Positions 9,522-20,595 of a stretch of 64,000 nucleotides of DNA are shown here, piece after piece. Both the position numbers and the translations under genes were made by a program. Positions within the stretch are counted from its first letter, which is position 1. Each line of letters opens with the position of its first letter. The notes beneath the pieces were generated by a model. The model saw nothing but the letters and a program-made list of their open reading frames with translations, made no database searches and had not been told where the DNA came from. The stretch is from Novosphingobium kaempferiae (lineage in GTDB: Bacteria > Pseudomonadota > Alphaproteobacteria > Sphingomonadales > Sphingomonadaceae). The stretch lies in NCBI RefSeq assembly GCF_021227995.1, contig NZ_CP089301.1:434001-498000 (forward strand). Reading direction: 5' to 3'.

Positions 9522-9604
9522 ACTGTCCTTCGCTGTGACGAAATCCGTCACTCAATGGCGAATTTCGCCAGCCATCGCCAGCGGGCATTCGATATAGGGA
9601 GGGC

Positions 9605-10519
9605 ATGACCACGGTATCCGCACCCGCCCCGACCGTCCCCTCGCCGCTGCTGCGGGCCGTGCCCTATCTGGCGCTGGCCGGGTCGATCGTGGCGTTCTGC
9701 GTCGGTACGTCGTTCGGCAAGCAACTGTTTCCGAGCGTCGGCGCGACCGGGGCGATCGCCTATCGCGTCGGCTTCTCCGCGCTGATCCTCGTGCTGCTGT
9801 TCCGGCCATGGCGGATGCGGCTGACCCGTGCGGACCTCTTCGCGACGATGCGCTACGGCGCGGTGCTGGGACTGATGAACCTCAGCTTCTACATGGCGCT
9901 GCGCACGATCCCGCTGGGCCTCGCCATCGCCATCGAGTTCCTCGGCCCGCTGACCGTGTCGCTGCTCCACTCGCGCCGCCCCGCGCACTTCGCGATGGTC
10001 GGCATGGCGGCAGCGGGGCTGCTCCTGCTGCTGCCGATCCGCGACACGCCGCATTCGCTCGATCCGGTGGGCGTGGGCTTCGCGCTGCTCGCGGGGCTGT
10101 GCTGGGGGCTCTACATCGTGTTCGGCAAGAAGACGACGCACCTTCCCGGCGGGCAGGCGGTCGCGCTCGGCATGGCGACGGGCGCGCTGGTGGTGGTGCC
10201 CTTCGGCATCTATGAGGCGGGCACGGCGCTGCTCGCCCCCTCGCTGATGCTGATCGGCCTCGTCACCGCCGTCCTGTCGAGCGCGGTCCCCTATTCGCTG
10301 GAGATGATCGCGCTCAAGCAGATCCCGGAGAACCGCTTCGGCGTGCTGATGAGCCTCGAACCCGCCGTCGGCGCAGTGGCCGGGGCGGTGCTGCTGGGCG
10401 AGCACCTGCTGGCGCTGCAATGGCTCGCCATCGCGCTGGTGGTGGCGGCATCCATCGGCTCGGTGGTGCTCGGCGGCGCGCCGAAGGAACTGAGCCCCGA
10501 GGTGCCGCCGGGGCAGTAA
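9605..10519 (+). CDS. rhtA: EamA/DMT-family exporter, RhtA-like (threonine/homoserine efflux type)
   Basis: Inner-membrane protein of 304 residues with about ten predicted helices arranged as two EamA repeats. It resembles Escherichia coli RhtA in blocks such as LGLAIAIEFLGPLTV, the RRP after the fourth helix, and FGVLMSLEPAVGAVAGA near the C-terminus. RhtA exports threonine and homoserine by proton exchange; the exact substrate here is an inference. It is divergent from the Lrp regulator. A hairpin at 10526-10546 separates it from the convergent rhaI. Confidence 0.82.
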   Translation: MTTVSAPAPTVPSPLLRAVPYLALAGSIVAFCVGTSFGKQLFPSVGATGAIAYRVGFSALILVLLFRPWRMRLTRADLFATMRYGAVLGLMNLSFYMALRTIPLGLAIAIEFLGPLTVSLLHSRRPAHFAMVGMAAAGLLLLLPIRDTPHSLDPVGVGFALLAGLCWGLYIVFGKKTTHLPGGQAVALGMATGALVVVPFGIYEAGTALLAPSLMLIGLVTAVLSSAVPYSLEMIALKQIPENRFGVLMSLEPAVGAVAGAVLLGEHLLALQWLAIALVVAASIGSVVLGGAPKELSPEVPPGQ

Positions 10520-10525
10520 GCCATT

Positions 10526-10546
10526 TCCTCCCCGTTCCGGGGAGGA
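10526..10546. terminator. Hairpin between convergent rhtA and rhaI
   Basis: TCCTCCCC and GGGGAGGA form a perfect 8-bp stem with a 5-base loop. It lies 7 bp beyond each of the two convergent stop codons and has no clear T-run. It may be a bidirectional terminator or a short repeat unit. Confidence 0.55.
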
Positions 10547-10552
10547 TCCGGC

Positions 10553-11845
10553 TCAGACGATGCCCGCGCCCAGCCCCACCGCATTACGCTCCTGCGCCTT
10601 GCGGTCGCGCCAGCGGCTTTCGCGATAGGTGCCCAGCACATCCGCCGCGCCGCCCGCCTCGACGCGCGCTTTCGCGAGGATCGGCGAGACGTCGACGTTG
10701 TAGGCCCGGCGCAGCGCCTGGAAGGCCATCATCGTGTCGTTGGCTTCCTGCGAGAGATGCAGCGCCTCGCGGTCCACCAGCAGCGCCTTGGCGTAGCACG
10801 AACCTATGGCCTCGGCGGAGGACAGCATCGATTCGATCGGGTCGGTCACGTTGTGCGACTGGTCGATCATGTAGGCGGGGCGGAAGCCGTCACGGGGGCT
10901 GAGTTCCGCCTCGACCAGTTCGTTGAAGACGAGGAACAACTGGTGCGGGTTGATCGAGCCGGAATCGAGGTCGTCGTCGCCGTACTTGCTGTCGTTGAAA
11001 TGGAACCCGCCCAGTTTCCCGAAGCGGTGGAGGCGCGCGACGATCTGCTCGATGTTGACGTTGGGGGCATGGTGGCCAAGATCGACGAGGCACTTCGCCT
11101 TCGGCCCCAGTTCCTGCGCCGCAAGGATGGACGAGCCCCAGTCGCTGATGACCGTGGAGTAGAATGCGGGCTCGAACATCTTGTGTTCCAGCAGCATCCG
11201 CCAGTCGTCGGGCAGCGCGGCGTAGACTTCGGCCGCCGCGTCCAGATAGCGGTCGAGGCTGCGGCCGAGATCCTGCTGGCCGGGGAAGTTGGTGCCGTCG
11301 CCCACCCACACCGTCAGGTCGGTGGAGCCGAGCTGGCGGCCGATCTCGATGCACTCGATGTTGTGCTCCACCGCCTGCGCGCGGGTGGCGGCGACGGTCG
11401 AGGACAGCGAGCCGGTGGCGTAAGTCTGCGCCTGGTCCTTCTGGTCCTGGAAGGTGTTGGAGTTCACCGCATCGAAGCCGAGGCCGAGCGCGGCGGCCTC
11501 TTCACGCAGGCCCTTGTAGTCGCTCACCTTGTCCCACGGGAAATGGGGCGAGACGCGCGGGGTCAGGCGGGAGAGCTGGTTGATGACCGCGCAGTCCTCC
11601 AGCTTCTCGTGGATGTTGGTCGGCTCGCCGGGAATCGGGAACTTGGCGAAGCGGGTGCCGCCGCGCCCCGCGCCCCATGTCGGCACCGCGACCGAGAACG
11701 CGGCGACCTTGTCCTTGATGGCGTCGATGGCGATGCCCGAACGCTCCAGCTTGCGGCCGAGCGCGGCATATTCGTCGTCGAGCGCCTCGGCGGCGCGGGC
11801 ATTGGCCTCGGCGATGAGGTCGGCGGAAATCGGTAGCTGCGTCAT
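10553..11845 (-). CDS. rhaI: L-rhamnose isomerase (Pseudomonas-type RhaI)
   Basis: A 430-residue TIM-barrel sugar isomerase that converts L-rhamnose to L-rhamnulose. It belongs to the RhaI type known from Pseudomonas stutzeri and rhizobia, not to E. coli RhaA. Blocks seen: VPTWGAGRGGTRF, EHKMFEPAFY (metal-binding Glu), CLVDLGHHAPNVNIEQ, and GGFHFNDSKYGDDDLDSGS, which holds the His/Asp metal ligands. It lies 24 bp downstream of rhaD on the same strand, so the two are probably one transcript, with the kinase and DeoR repressor divergent. Confidence 0.95.
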   Translation of the reverse strand: MTQLPISADLIAEANARAAEALDDEYAALGRKLERSGIAIDAIKDKVAAFSVAVPTWGAGRGGTRFAKFPIPGEPTNIHEKLEDCAVINQLSRLTPRVSPHFPWDKVSDYKGLREEAAALGLGFDAVNSNTFQDQKDQAQTYATGSLSSTVAATRAQAVEHNIECIEIGRQLGSTDLTVWVGDGTNFPGQQDLGRSLDRYLDAAAEVYAALPDDWRMLLEHKMFEPAFYSTVISDWGSSILAAQELGPKAKCLVDLGHHAPNVNIEQIVARLHRFGKLGGFHFNDSKYGDDDLDSGSINPHQLFLVFNELVEAELSPRDGFRPAYMIDQSHNVTDPIESMLSSAEAIGSCYAKALLVDREALHLSQEANDTMMAFQALRRAYNVDVSPILAKARVEAGGAADVLGTYRESRWRDRKAQERNAVGLGAGIV

Positions 11846-11869
11846 GGTCTCAATCCTCTCGCCGTATTC

Positions 11870-14005
<2,136 letters not shown>

Positions 14006-14035
14006 GGGCACCCTCTAACATTCCCTCTTTTCACG

Positions 14036-14076
14036 TTCAATCTGATTCGATACTAAACAATCATATTCAATCACAC
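14036..14076. promoter_or_regulatory. Rhamnose intergenic region with TTCAATC direct repeats
   Basis: The 81-bp divergent region between rhaD and the kinase is AT-rich and holds TTCAATC twice in direct orientation, at 14036 and 14066, exactly 30 bp apart. TGATT...AATCA (14043-14063) is a looser inverted pair. Position and spacing make it a plausible operator for the DeoR regulator at 15597. This is an inference. Confidence 0.45.
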
Positions 14077-14086
14077 AACACCACGA

Positions 14087-15523
14087 ATGAACGTGGCGGA
14101 GAGTATGACGGGAACAGGCGCCTTCATCGTCGTCGATATCGGCAAGACCCTGAGCAAGGTGACGCTCTGGACGCGCGGCGGGCGCATGCTTGACCGTCAG
14201 GTGCGACCCAACGCGCCTTGCGAGAAGGACGGCGTGCGCTGCCTCGACGCGGAGGGCACCGGCCGCTGGCTGCGCGCGACGCTGCGCGGCTGGTCGGGGC
14301 ATCCGGTCGAGGCGATCATCCCGGTGGCGCACGGCGCGGGCTTCGCGGCAGTGGATCAGGACGGCCTGCTGTTCGCCCCGCTGGACTACGAGCAACCGAT
14401 CCCCGCCGATGTCGTCGCCGCCTATCGGGCGGAGCGCGATGCCTTCGCGGTCACCGGCTCCCCCGCCCTGCCCGACGGGCTCAACCTCGGCGCGCAGATC
14501 TGGTGGATGGCGCAGCGCCATCCGGAAGCCATGGCGCGCGCCACGCTGCTCCCCTGGGCGCAATACTGGGCCTGGTTCCTGACCGGCCGCGCCGTGAGCG
14601 AGGTGACCAGCCTCGGCTGTCACACCGACCTCTGGGCACCCGGAGAGGCGCGCTTCTCGCCGATGGCGCAGCGCCTCGGCTGGGCGGAGCGGTTCGCGCC
14701 GGTGGTGAGCGCGAGCGATGTCGTGGGCACCCTGCGACCGGATATCGTGCGGGAAACCGGGCTTCCTGCTACCACCAAGGTACTGGCAGGGCTGCACGAT
14801 TCCAACGCCGCCCTGCTCGCTGCGCGCGGCTTTGCGGAGATCGCGCGCAAGGAAGCGACGATCCTCTCGACCGGGACGTGGTTCATCTCGATGCGGCTGG
14901 CGGCGGAAGCGACCTCCACCGCCGACCTGCCCGAAGCGCGCGACACGCTCGTCAACGTCGACGCCTATGGCTGGCCGGTGCCTTCGGCGCGGTTCATGGG
15001 CGGGCGCGAAATCGAGAGCGTGATCCAGCTCGATACCCGCCGCGTGGATATCAGGCCGGATCAGCCGAAGCTCATGGAAGCGGTGCCCACGCTGCTGGAA
15101 CGCGGCACGATGATGCTGCCCACGCTGGCCCCCGGCTTCGGTCCCTTCCCCCATGGCGAGGCGCGCTGGCTGGATGCTCCCGCGGAGTGGGCGGGTACGT
15201 GGTATGCGCGGCGCGCGGGGATCTGCCTCTACGCGGCGCTGGTGGCCGATACCGCGCTGGACCTCATCGGATCGAAGGAGCGCCTGCTGATCGAGGGGCG
15301 CTTCGCCGAGGCGGAAGTCTTCGTCCGCGCCCTCGCCGCGCTGCGCCCGGAGACCGAGGTCTTCGTCGCCAATGCGCACAACGACGTGTCGTTCGGCGCG
15401 CTGCGGCTGGTCAATCCGCTGCTCAAGGCGAATGGCGGGCTGCGGCGCGTGGAGCCGCTCGACGGCGATCTCCATGCCTACCGCGCGAAGTGGCACGAGG
15501 CGGTCATGAGCGTGCCGGCCTGA
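14087..15523 (+). CDS. rhaK: FGGY-family L-rhamnulokinase
   Basis: A 478-residue sugar kinase expected to phosphorylate L-rhamnulose at C1. It shows the FGGY N-lobe phosphate loop (VVDIGKTLSKVTLW) and a C-lobe ATP-binding region around AGLHDSNAALLAARG and LSTGTWFISM. Inside the rhamnose cluster the substrate is nearly certain, although the sequence is of the rhizobial RhaK type, not E. coli RhaB. The first ATG has no clear ribosome binding site. ATG 14105 (MTGTGAF) has GGAG 3 bases upstream and is an alternative start. It is followed 73 bp later by the DeoR gene on the same strand. Confidence 0.9.
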   Translation: MNVAESMTGTGAFIVVDIGKTLSKVTLWTRGGRMLDRQVRPNAPCEKDGVRCLDAEGTGRWLRATLRGWSGHPVEAIIPVAHGAGFAAVDQDGLLFAPLDYEQPIPADVVAAYRAERDAFAVTGSPALPDGLNLGAQIWWMAQRHPEAMARATLLPWAQYWAWFLTGRAVSEVTSLGCHTDLWAPGEARFSPMAQRLGWAERFAPVVSASDVVGTLRPDIVRETGLPATTKVLAGLHDSNAALLAARGFAEIARKEATILSTGTWFISMRLAAEATSTADLPEARDTLVNVDAYGWPVPSARFMGGREIESVIQLDTRRVDIRPDQPKLMEAVPTLLERGTMMLPTLAPGFGPFPHGEARWLDAPAEWAGTWYARRAGICLYAALVADTALDLIGSKERLLIEGRFAEAEVFVRALAALRPETEVFVANAHNDVSFGALRLVNPLLKANGGLRRVEPLDGDLHAYRAKWHEAVMSVPA

Positions 15524-15596
15524 CTTTTTGATCGCAGATGATGGATTCTGATCGAATTCCGGTCCATAGGCGGTTCCATCAAGCAGAAGGACCGCA

Positions 15597-16370
15597 ATGC
15601 ATTCGACCGAGCGTGAACGCCTGATCCTCGAAGCGGTGAGCGACACCGGCTTCGTCAGCTACCGCGCGCTCGAAGCGCAGCTGGACGCCTCTCCCGCGAC
15701 GATCCGGCGCGACCTGACCCGGCTGGAGGAAGCAGGCCACATCCTGCGCGTCCACGGCGGCGCCCGTTTGCCGGAGGACCGCCCCGCCCCGCAGCAGGGC
15801 CTGTCGGGCACGCCGTTCGAACAGTCGATCATGCTCAACCTGCCCGCCAAGCAAGCCATCGGCCGCGCCGCCGCAGCGCTCTGCCATCCCGGCGAGGGGA
15901 TCATGATCGACGGCGGCACCACCACGCTCCAGATGTGCCCGCATCTCGCGGGGCTGGAATGCCAGGTGCTGACCAATTCGCTGTACATCGTCGATGCCCT
16001 GCTTCCACAGGCGGGGACGCGGGTGCTGCTGCCCTCGGGCACGGTTTTCCGGGAGCAGAACATCATCCTCGCCCCCGCCGGGGAGGAATCGATGCCCCGC
16101 TTCCACGCGCCCAAGCTGTTCATGGGCGCGGCTGCCGTGGGCCCGCAGGGAGTGATGCAGCAGGACGTCATCCTCGTCGCTGCCGAGCGACGCTTCATGG
16201 ACAGGGCGGAGGAAGTGGTTCTCTTGGTGGACAGCACCAAGTTCACCTCCTCCTCCGGCGCGATCGTCTGCGGTCTGGAGGAGATCGGCACCGTCGTGAC
16301 CGATGCAGGCATCCCGCCCGCCATGGCCGAACGCCTGCGCGCGCTGGGCGTCAGGCTCGTCATCGTCTGA
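15597..16370 (+). CDS. DeoR/GlpR-family repressor of rhamnose catabolism
   Basis: A 257-residue regulator. The N-terminal winged helix is characteristic (ERERLILEAVSDTGFVSY...SPATIRRDLTRLEEAG), with the DeoR signature HGGARL after it. The C-terminal DeoRC sensor domain has the phosphosugar-binding pattern MIDGGTTTLQM and VDSTKF. Rhizobial rhamnose clusters use a DeoR repressor as well. Its own upstream region carries ATTC...GAAT (15545-15557), a possible autoregulatory site. The inducer could be a phosphorylated rhamnose intermediate; this is not visible in the sequence. Confidence 0.9.
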   Translation: MHSTERERLILEAVSDTGFVSYRALEAQLDASPATIRRDLTRLEEAGHILRVHGGARLPEDRPAPQQGLSGTPFEQSIMLNLPAKQAIGRAAAALCHPGEGIMIDGGTTTLQMCPHLAGLECQVLTNSLYIVDALLPQAGTRVLLPSGTVFREQNIILAPAGEESMPRFHAPKLFMGAAAVGPQGVMQQDVILVAAERRFMDRAEEVVLLVDSTKFTSSSGAIVCGLEEIGTVVTDAGIPPAMAERLRALGVRLVIV

Positions 16371-16380
16371 CCGACGGAAA

Positions 16381-16406
16381 GGCCGGGAGCATTGAAGCTC
16401 CCGGCC
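16381..16406. terminator. Convergent hairpin between the DeoR gene and the TonB receptor gene
   Basis: GGCCGGGAGC and GCTCCCGGCC form a perfect 10-bp stem with a 6-base loop, between two convergent stop codons. There is no strong T-run on either side. It probably terminates both transcripts. Confidence 0.65.
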
Positions 16407-16428
16407 ATCCCCCGCCAGAAACGCCCGG

Positions 16429-19233
16429 TCAGAAGCGGACCCGGACACCGCCGGAGAAGCGGCGACCGGTCTTGCGGTACTCCTTGGTGCGGTCCTCGCT
16501 CACGGAGTAGATGAACTCCTTGGCGTTGTTGAGGTTGAGCGCGTCCGCGAAGATCGTGAACTCCGGCGTCACCTCGTAGGACAGGCCCGCGTCGAGCTGG
16601 CCGTAGGCGTCGAAGTACTCAGGTTCGCCGTTGCGGCCCGAGGCGACCTGCAGGAAGTTGTCGCGCCAGGTATAGGCCACGCGCGCCTGCACGCCGTACT
16701 TCTCGTAGAACCCGACGAGGCTGTACGAGGTCTTCGAAAGCCCCTCCAGCCCGTAGGACACGCCCGCGACCTGGTTGGTGTAGTTGGCGTTCGACTTCGT
16801 GTAGTTGAAGCTCGTCTGCACGCCGAGCCCGTCGAACGGCGACGGCAGGCTGGTGAAGGCCTGACGATAGCCGAGTTCGAAGCCCTTCACCGTCGCGCCT
16901 TTGCCGTTGTCCGGCACGGTCACCTGGAAGGTCACCTGATCGACCAGCTGCGGCGTCGTCACCAGCGTCACGAACGAGTCGATCTTCTTGTAGAACGCAG
17001 CGGCGGACAGCAGCGAGTTGCCGGTGAAGTACCACTCCACACCCGCTTCGATCTGCTTGGCGCGGAACGGCTGGAGGTCCGGGTTGCCGCGGCTGATCGT
17101 CTCGTTACCGGGGTTCGTCTGGATCGACTGACGCGGCGAGAGGTCGGTCAGCGTCGGACGCGTCATGACCTTGGATGCTGCAAGGCGCAACAACAGGTCG
17201 TTGGTCACCTCCAGCTTGACGTTCAGCGACGGCAGCCAGTCGTCGTACTTGCCACGGAACCCCACCGGCACGACCGGCGAGACGACGATATCGTTCTGCC
17301 CGGTCGGATTGCCGTTGGCATCCACGCGGCGAACCGCGCTGAGGATCGTGCGCGACGCACCGGTCGAGGTGTAGTCGGTATTCTCGTACCGCAGGCCGGC
17401 GTTGATCGTCAGCGGCATCGACCCCAGCGCCGTTTCGAAGTTCGCCATGATGTAGGCGATCTTGACCTTCTCATCGATCACCGAGGAAGCGGAAGGCGAG
17501 AAGACGGCCGGATTGAAGGCGCGACCATCCTGAGCCGCGAACTGGTCCACGGTCTGCACAAGCTTCAGCGGATCGTAGATCAACCAGTCGCGGATGATGT
17601 TGCTCGGCCCTCCGCCCTGGAAGAAGTTGCGGTTGGTCGAACTAAACAGCGATGTCGGCAGGACGCGATCGGAGCCGCAATAGGCGCACTGCTCACCGAA
17701 CGGCATTTCGTCGCCGGTCAGCGTCTTCTTGCGGTTGGCAATCATGCCGCCGACGAAAAACGTCAGGTTGGAAGTGGCATTCCATTCGGCATCAGCGCGA
17801 TATTCGCCGATCTTGTCGTCCACATCGGTACCGCCGCCCCAGATGTAATAGTGCGCGGTGATACCCTGCGGATTCGTGGCGGCATTCGGATAATTGGGGC
17901 TGGTGAAGCCGTAATCGTAGATGGGGCTGTCCGACCGCCGGTCATAGAACAGATCGACGTTCTTGCGCCGGATGGTCGTGAAGAGGTTGTTCTCCTTGCC
18001 CCGACGCTCCGCCTTCGAGCGCGAGACATCGAGCCGCAGCTTGAACGTATCGACCGGCTTCCATTCGACGTTCGCGCCGAACTGGTTGGTCATGACGTTG
18101 CGCTGGTCGTACTGGATGATCTGATCGACGAACCCGCCCTGGATCCGCTGGTAGGCCACCTCCCCACCGGTCTGCACGCCGTTGACGACGCTGCCGCCCT
18201 CCACGATCTGCTCCACGATGCGGCCACCGGCGAAATCGTATGCAAGGCCGGTCTGCTGCTCGGTGAACTTCGCCTTCGAATAGAGGCCATCCACTGAGAT
18301 CGTCAGCGTGTCGGTCGGGCGGAACTGGACCGAACCGGAGAAGCCGTAGCGTTCCAGATTACGCTCGAAGAAGAACGGCGACAGGTTTGACGGCATGTCG
18401 ACCTGTGTGAACGGAGTCACGCCGGGGCCGACACGGCCGAAGAAGTACTCGTTGGAAGGACGACCAGCCGCTGGGTCCGCCGCCAGACTGCCGCGCTTCA
18501 CATGGCCCGCGCCGATGGTGAACTCGTCATTGCGGGTGTCGCGCTTGGTGTAGACCGCCGAGAGCGAGACACCGAAGGTCTTGTCGGCATTGCGCCAGGA
18601 GGCGACGCCCGAGACTTCGGGATTGAACTTGTCGGCCAACTCCGCCCACATCTGTCCGGCAGACGCGGCGAAGGCGAACTGGTCCTTCTGGTCGATGGCC
18701 CGCAGGGTCTTCACATCCACGGTCGCGCCGATCGAGGAGCCGTTGATGTTGGCCTGCGGCGACTTGTAGACGTCGGCGCCGGCGATGATCTCGGACGGCA
18801 TGACGTCGAACGAGAACTCGCGACCGTTGTTGTCGGTGGCAAGCGTGCGGCCGTTGACAGTCACCGCGTTGAACTTCGGACCGAAGCCGCGAACGGTGAT
18901 GTAGCGGCCCTCGCCGCGGTTACGCTCAATGGTGACGCCCGCGATGCGCTGGAGCGATTCCGCGACGTTCTGGTCGGGCAGCTTGCCCAGATCCTCGGCG
19001 ACGATCGAGTCCACCACCGCGATGGAATCGCGCTTGATGTCGATCGAGGCCTTCTGGCTGGCGCGGATGCCGGCGACGATGATGACGTTCTCAGCGTCCG
19101 CGGCTTCCGAAGCCCCCGCTTCGGTGCCCGTCGTTTCCTGCGCCTGCGCGCTGGTTGCCAGCGCTAGCACCGATACTGCCGAAACGAGCAGCGCTGTCCT
19201 GGCCGCGCTGTGAAGCCTTCCCTCCTTAGGCAT
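16429..19233 (-). CDS. TonB-dependent receptor (carbohydrate uptake)
   Basis: Outer-membrane receptor of 934 residues. It begins with a signal peptide (TALLVSAVSVLALATSAQAQ), then a plug domain with the typical LPDQNVAESLQRIAGVTIER and RYITVRGFGPKFNAVTVNGR, followed by the 22-strand barrel and a C-terminal aromatic residue (VRVRF). In sphingomonads such receptors of about 930 residues import oligosaccharides without a SusD partner. It sits downstream of an MFS permease and sugar-acid genes, with an inferred GntR-type site 63 bp upstream of its start, so a pectin-derived or deoxyhexose oligosaccharide is the likely cargo. Confidence 0.93.
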   Translation of the reverse strand: MPKEGRLHSAARTALLVSAVSVLALATSAQAQETTGTEAGASEAADAENVIIVAGIRASQKASIDIKRDSIAVVDSIVAEDLGKLPDQNVAESLQRIAGVTIERNRGEGRYITVRGFGPKFNAVTVNGRTLATDNNGREFSFDVMPSEIIAGADVYKSPQANINGSSIGATVDVKTLRAIDQKDQFAFAASAGQMWAELADKFNPEVSGVASWRNADKTFGVSLSAVYTKRDTRNDEFTIGAGHVKRGSLAADPAAGRPSNEYFFGRVGPGVTPFTQVDMPSNLSPFFFERNLERYGFSGSVQFRPTDTLTISVDGLYSKAKFTEQQTGLAYDFAGGRIVEQIVEGGSVVNGVQTGGEVAYQRIQGGFVDQIIQYDQRNVMTNQFGANVEWKPVDTFKLRLDVSRSKAERRGKENNLFTTIRRKNVDLFYDRRSDSPIYDYGFTSPNYPNAATNPQGITAHYYIWGGGTDVDDKIGEYRADAEWNATSNLTFFVGGMIANRKKTLTGDEMPFGEQCAYCGSDRVLPTSLFSSTNRNFFQGGGPSNIIRDWLIYDPLKLVQTVDQFAAQDGRAFNPAVFSPSASSVIDEKVKIAYIMANFETALGSMPLTINAGLRYENTDYTSTGASRTILSAVRRVDANGNPTGQNDIVVSPVVPVGFRGKYDDWLPSLNVKLEVTNDLLLRLAASKVMTRPTLTDLSPRQSIQTNPGNETISRGNPDLQPFRAKQIEAGVEWYFTGNSLLSAAAFYKKIDSFVTLVTTPQLVDQVTFQVTVPDNGKGATVKGFELGYRQAFTSLPSPFDGLGVQTSFNYTKSNANYTNQVAGVSYGLEGLSKTSYSLVGFYEKYGVQARVAYTWRDNFLQVASGRNGEPEYFDAYGQLDAGLSYEVTPEFTIFADALNLNNAKEFIYSVSEDRTKEYRKTGRRFSGGVRVRF

Positions 19234-19295
19234 TTCGACTCTCCCTCAAATTTCTTTGCGAGCGTTATGACCCGCCAAAGATCGCATGTCAAACT

Positions 19296-19317
19296 ACATC
19301 ATACGTATTATGAATTA
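19296..19317 (-). promoter_or_regulatory. Inferred GntR operator, site A (TonB receptor promoter)
   Basis: Reads ACATCATACGTATTATGAATTA. The inner 16 bp CATCATACGTATTATG (19297-19312) is a palindrome with one mismatch. It overlaps the stop codon of the MFS gene and sits 63 bp upstream of the receptor start. It matches five other sites in the window. Confidence 0.7.
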
Positions 19318-20595
19318 TCGGACGGATTTGATCGGCAGCACGCAGAGCGCCGATCCGAACACGAAGATCACGGCCGCAATGAAGATCGCGCGGTAGTCTC
19401 CGGCGAAGAGGCTCAGCAGCACCGCCGCCATGATCGGGCTGATGATCTGCGGGATGTTCACGGCGGTGGTCAGCACGCCGAGATCCTTGCCCTCGTCCCC
19501 CAACGCGGCCTTGGGCAGCACCTGCGTCATCAGCGCCATGTCGATGGACATGAACATGCCGTAGCCGATGCCGATGACGGCGGCGTAGACCCACATCCCG
19601 GTCATCGAAGGCGCCACCAGCGGCGCGACCATCGCCGCACCCATGATGAGGCTGCCGCCGATCACGAAGGGCTTGCGCCGCTGCCAGCGGTCGGACAGCC
19701 AGCCCGAAACGAGCGAGGACACGACGAGGCACACCAGCGTCACCACCGCGAGGTTGGCGATGGCCACGTTCGAGGCATCGTCGCCCAGCCCGATGTAGTC
19801 GCGCAGGATGTAGAGCAGGTAGGCCGCGACTGCCTGGTAGCCCATGTAGATGGTGAAACGGCTCGCGAAGGCCCAGGCGAAATCGGGATGCTCGCGCGGG
19901 CTGATCCAGAAGCTTTTCAGGAACGCGCCCCAGTGGATCGGGCGATGCGGCTGCGCGTCGCTCGGCGGCTCGCGGTTGAGGACCACGAAGGCGACGCACG
20001 ACGCGGCGATGGCGCCTGCGAAGAGGCCGTAGGCCAGCACCCGCTCCGAGGCGAGATAGCCTGCGACCACCGTGCCCGCCGTCAGCCCCGCCGTCATGCC
20101 CGCACCGACGATGCCGGACACGCTCCCGCGCGTTTCGGGCGCGAAACGGTCGGCGATCAACGTCGTCATCGCGGGCTGCATCGAGTTGTAGGCAACCGCC
20201 GCCATCACCCACAGCACCATCAGCGACCAGAACCCGGTCGTCCACGAAACGCCGAACAGGCTTGCCGAACCGATCAGCGAGCCGATGGCGATCCACGGCG
20301 CGCGCCGACCCCAGCGGCTGCGCGTCCGGTCGGACAGCGCGCCAGCGATGGGCGTCGCCAGCGTCGAGAAGATCGAGGTGATCGCGAAGAGCAGCGCGAG
20401 GTTGTTCTCCTTCGATGCGGGCGAGAGTTCGGCGATCTGGTTGGGCAGCAGCACGCCCAGAACGCCGCTATAGAGCGCCATCAGCAGGAAGAAGTTGACC
20501 ATCAGCGAGAGTTGCAGCCGCCAGCGCGTCGCGCCGTCGACCCAGGCCTGCCCGCCGGTGCCCGTCTCGGAGCCGCTCACGGACCCGTGCATCAT
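19315..20595 (-). CDS. MFS sugar transporter
   Basis: A 426-residue inner-membrane permease with about twelve helices. The loop between helices 2 and 3 carries GALSDRTRSRWGRRAPWI and a matching SGWLSDRWQRRKPF occurs in the second half, both hallmarks of the major facilitator superfamily and the related GPH-like sugar porters. It overlaps the preceding dehydratase gene by 4 bases (ATGA), so the two are co-translated. It probably imports the monosaccharide or aldonate used by the neighbouring enzymes. Substrate is inferred from context only. Confidence 0.9.
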   Translation of the reverse strand: MMHGSVSGSETGTGGQAWVDGATRWRLQLSLMVNFFLLMALYSGVLGVLLPNQIAELSPASKENNLALLFAITSIFSTLATPIAGALSDRTRSRWGRRAPWIAIGSLIGSASLFGVSWTTGFWSLMVLWVMAAVAYNSMQPAMTTLIADRFAPETRGSVSGIVGAGMTAGLTAGTVVAGYLASERVLAYGLFAGAIAASCVAFVVLNREPPSDAQPHRPIHWGAFLKSFWISPREHPDFAWAFASRFTIYMGYQAVAAYLLYILRDYIGLGDDASNVAIANLAVVTLVCLVVSSLVSGWLSDRWQRRKPFVIGGSLIMGAAMVAPLVAPSMTGMWVYAAVIGIGYGMFMSIDMALMTQVLPKAALGDEGKDLGVLTTAVNIPQIISPIMAAVLLSLFAGDYRAIFIAAVIFVFGSALCVLPIKSVR

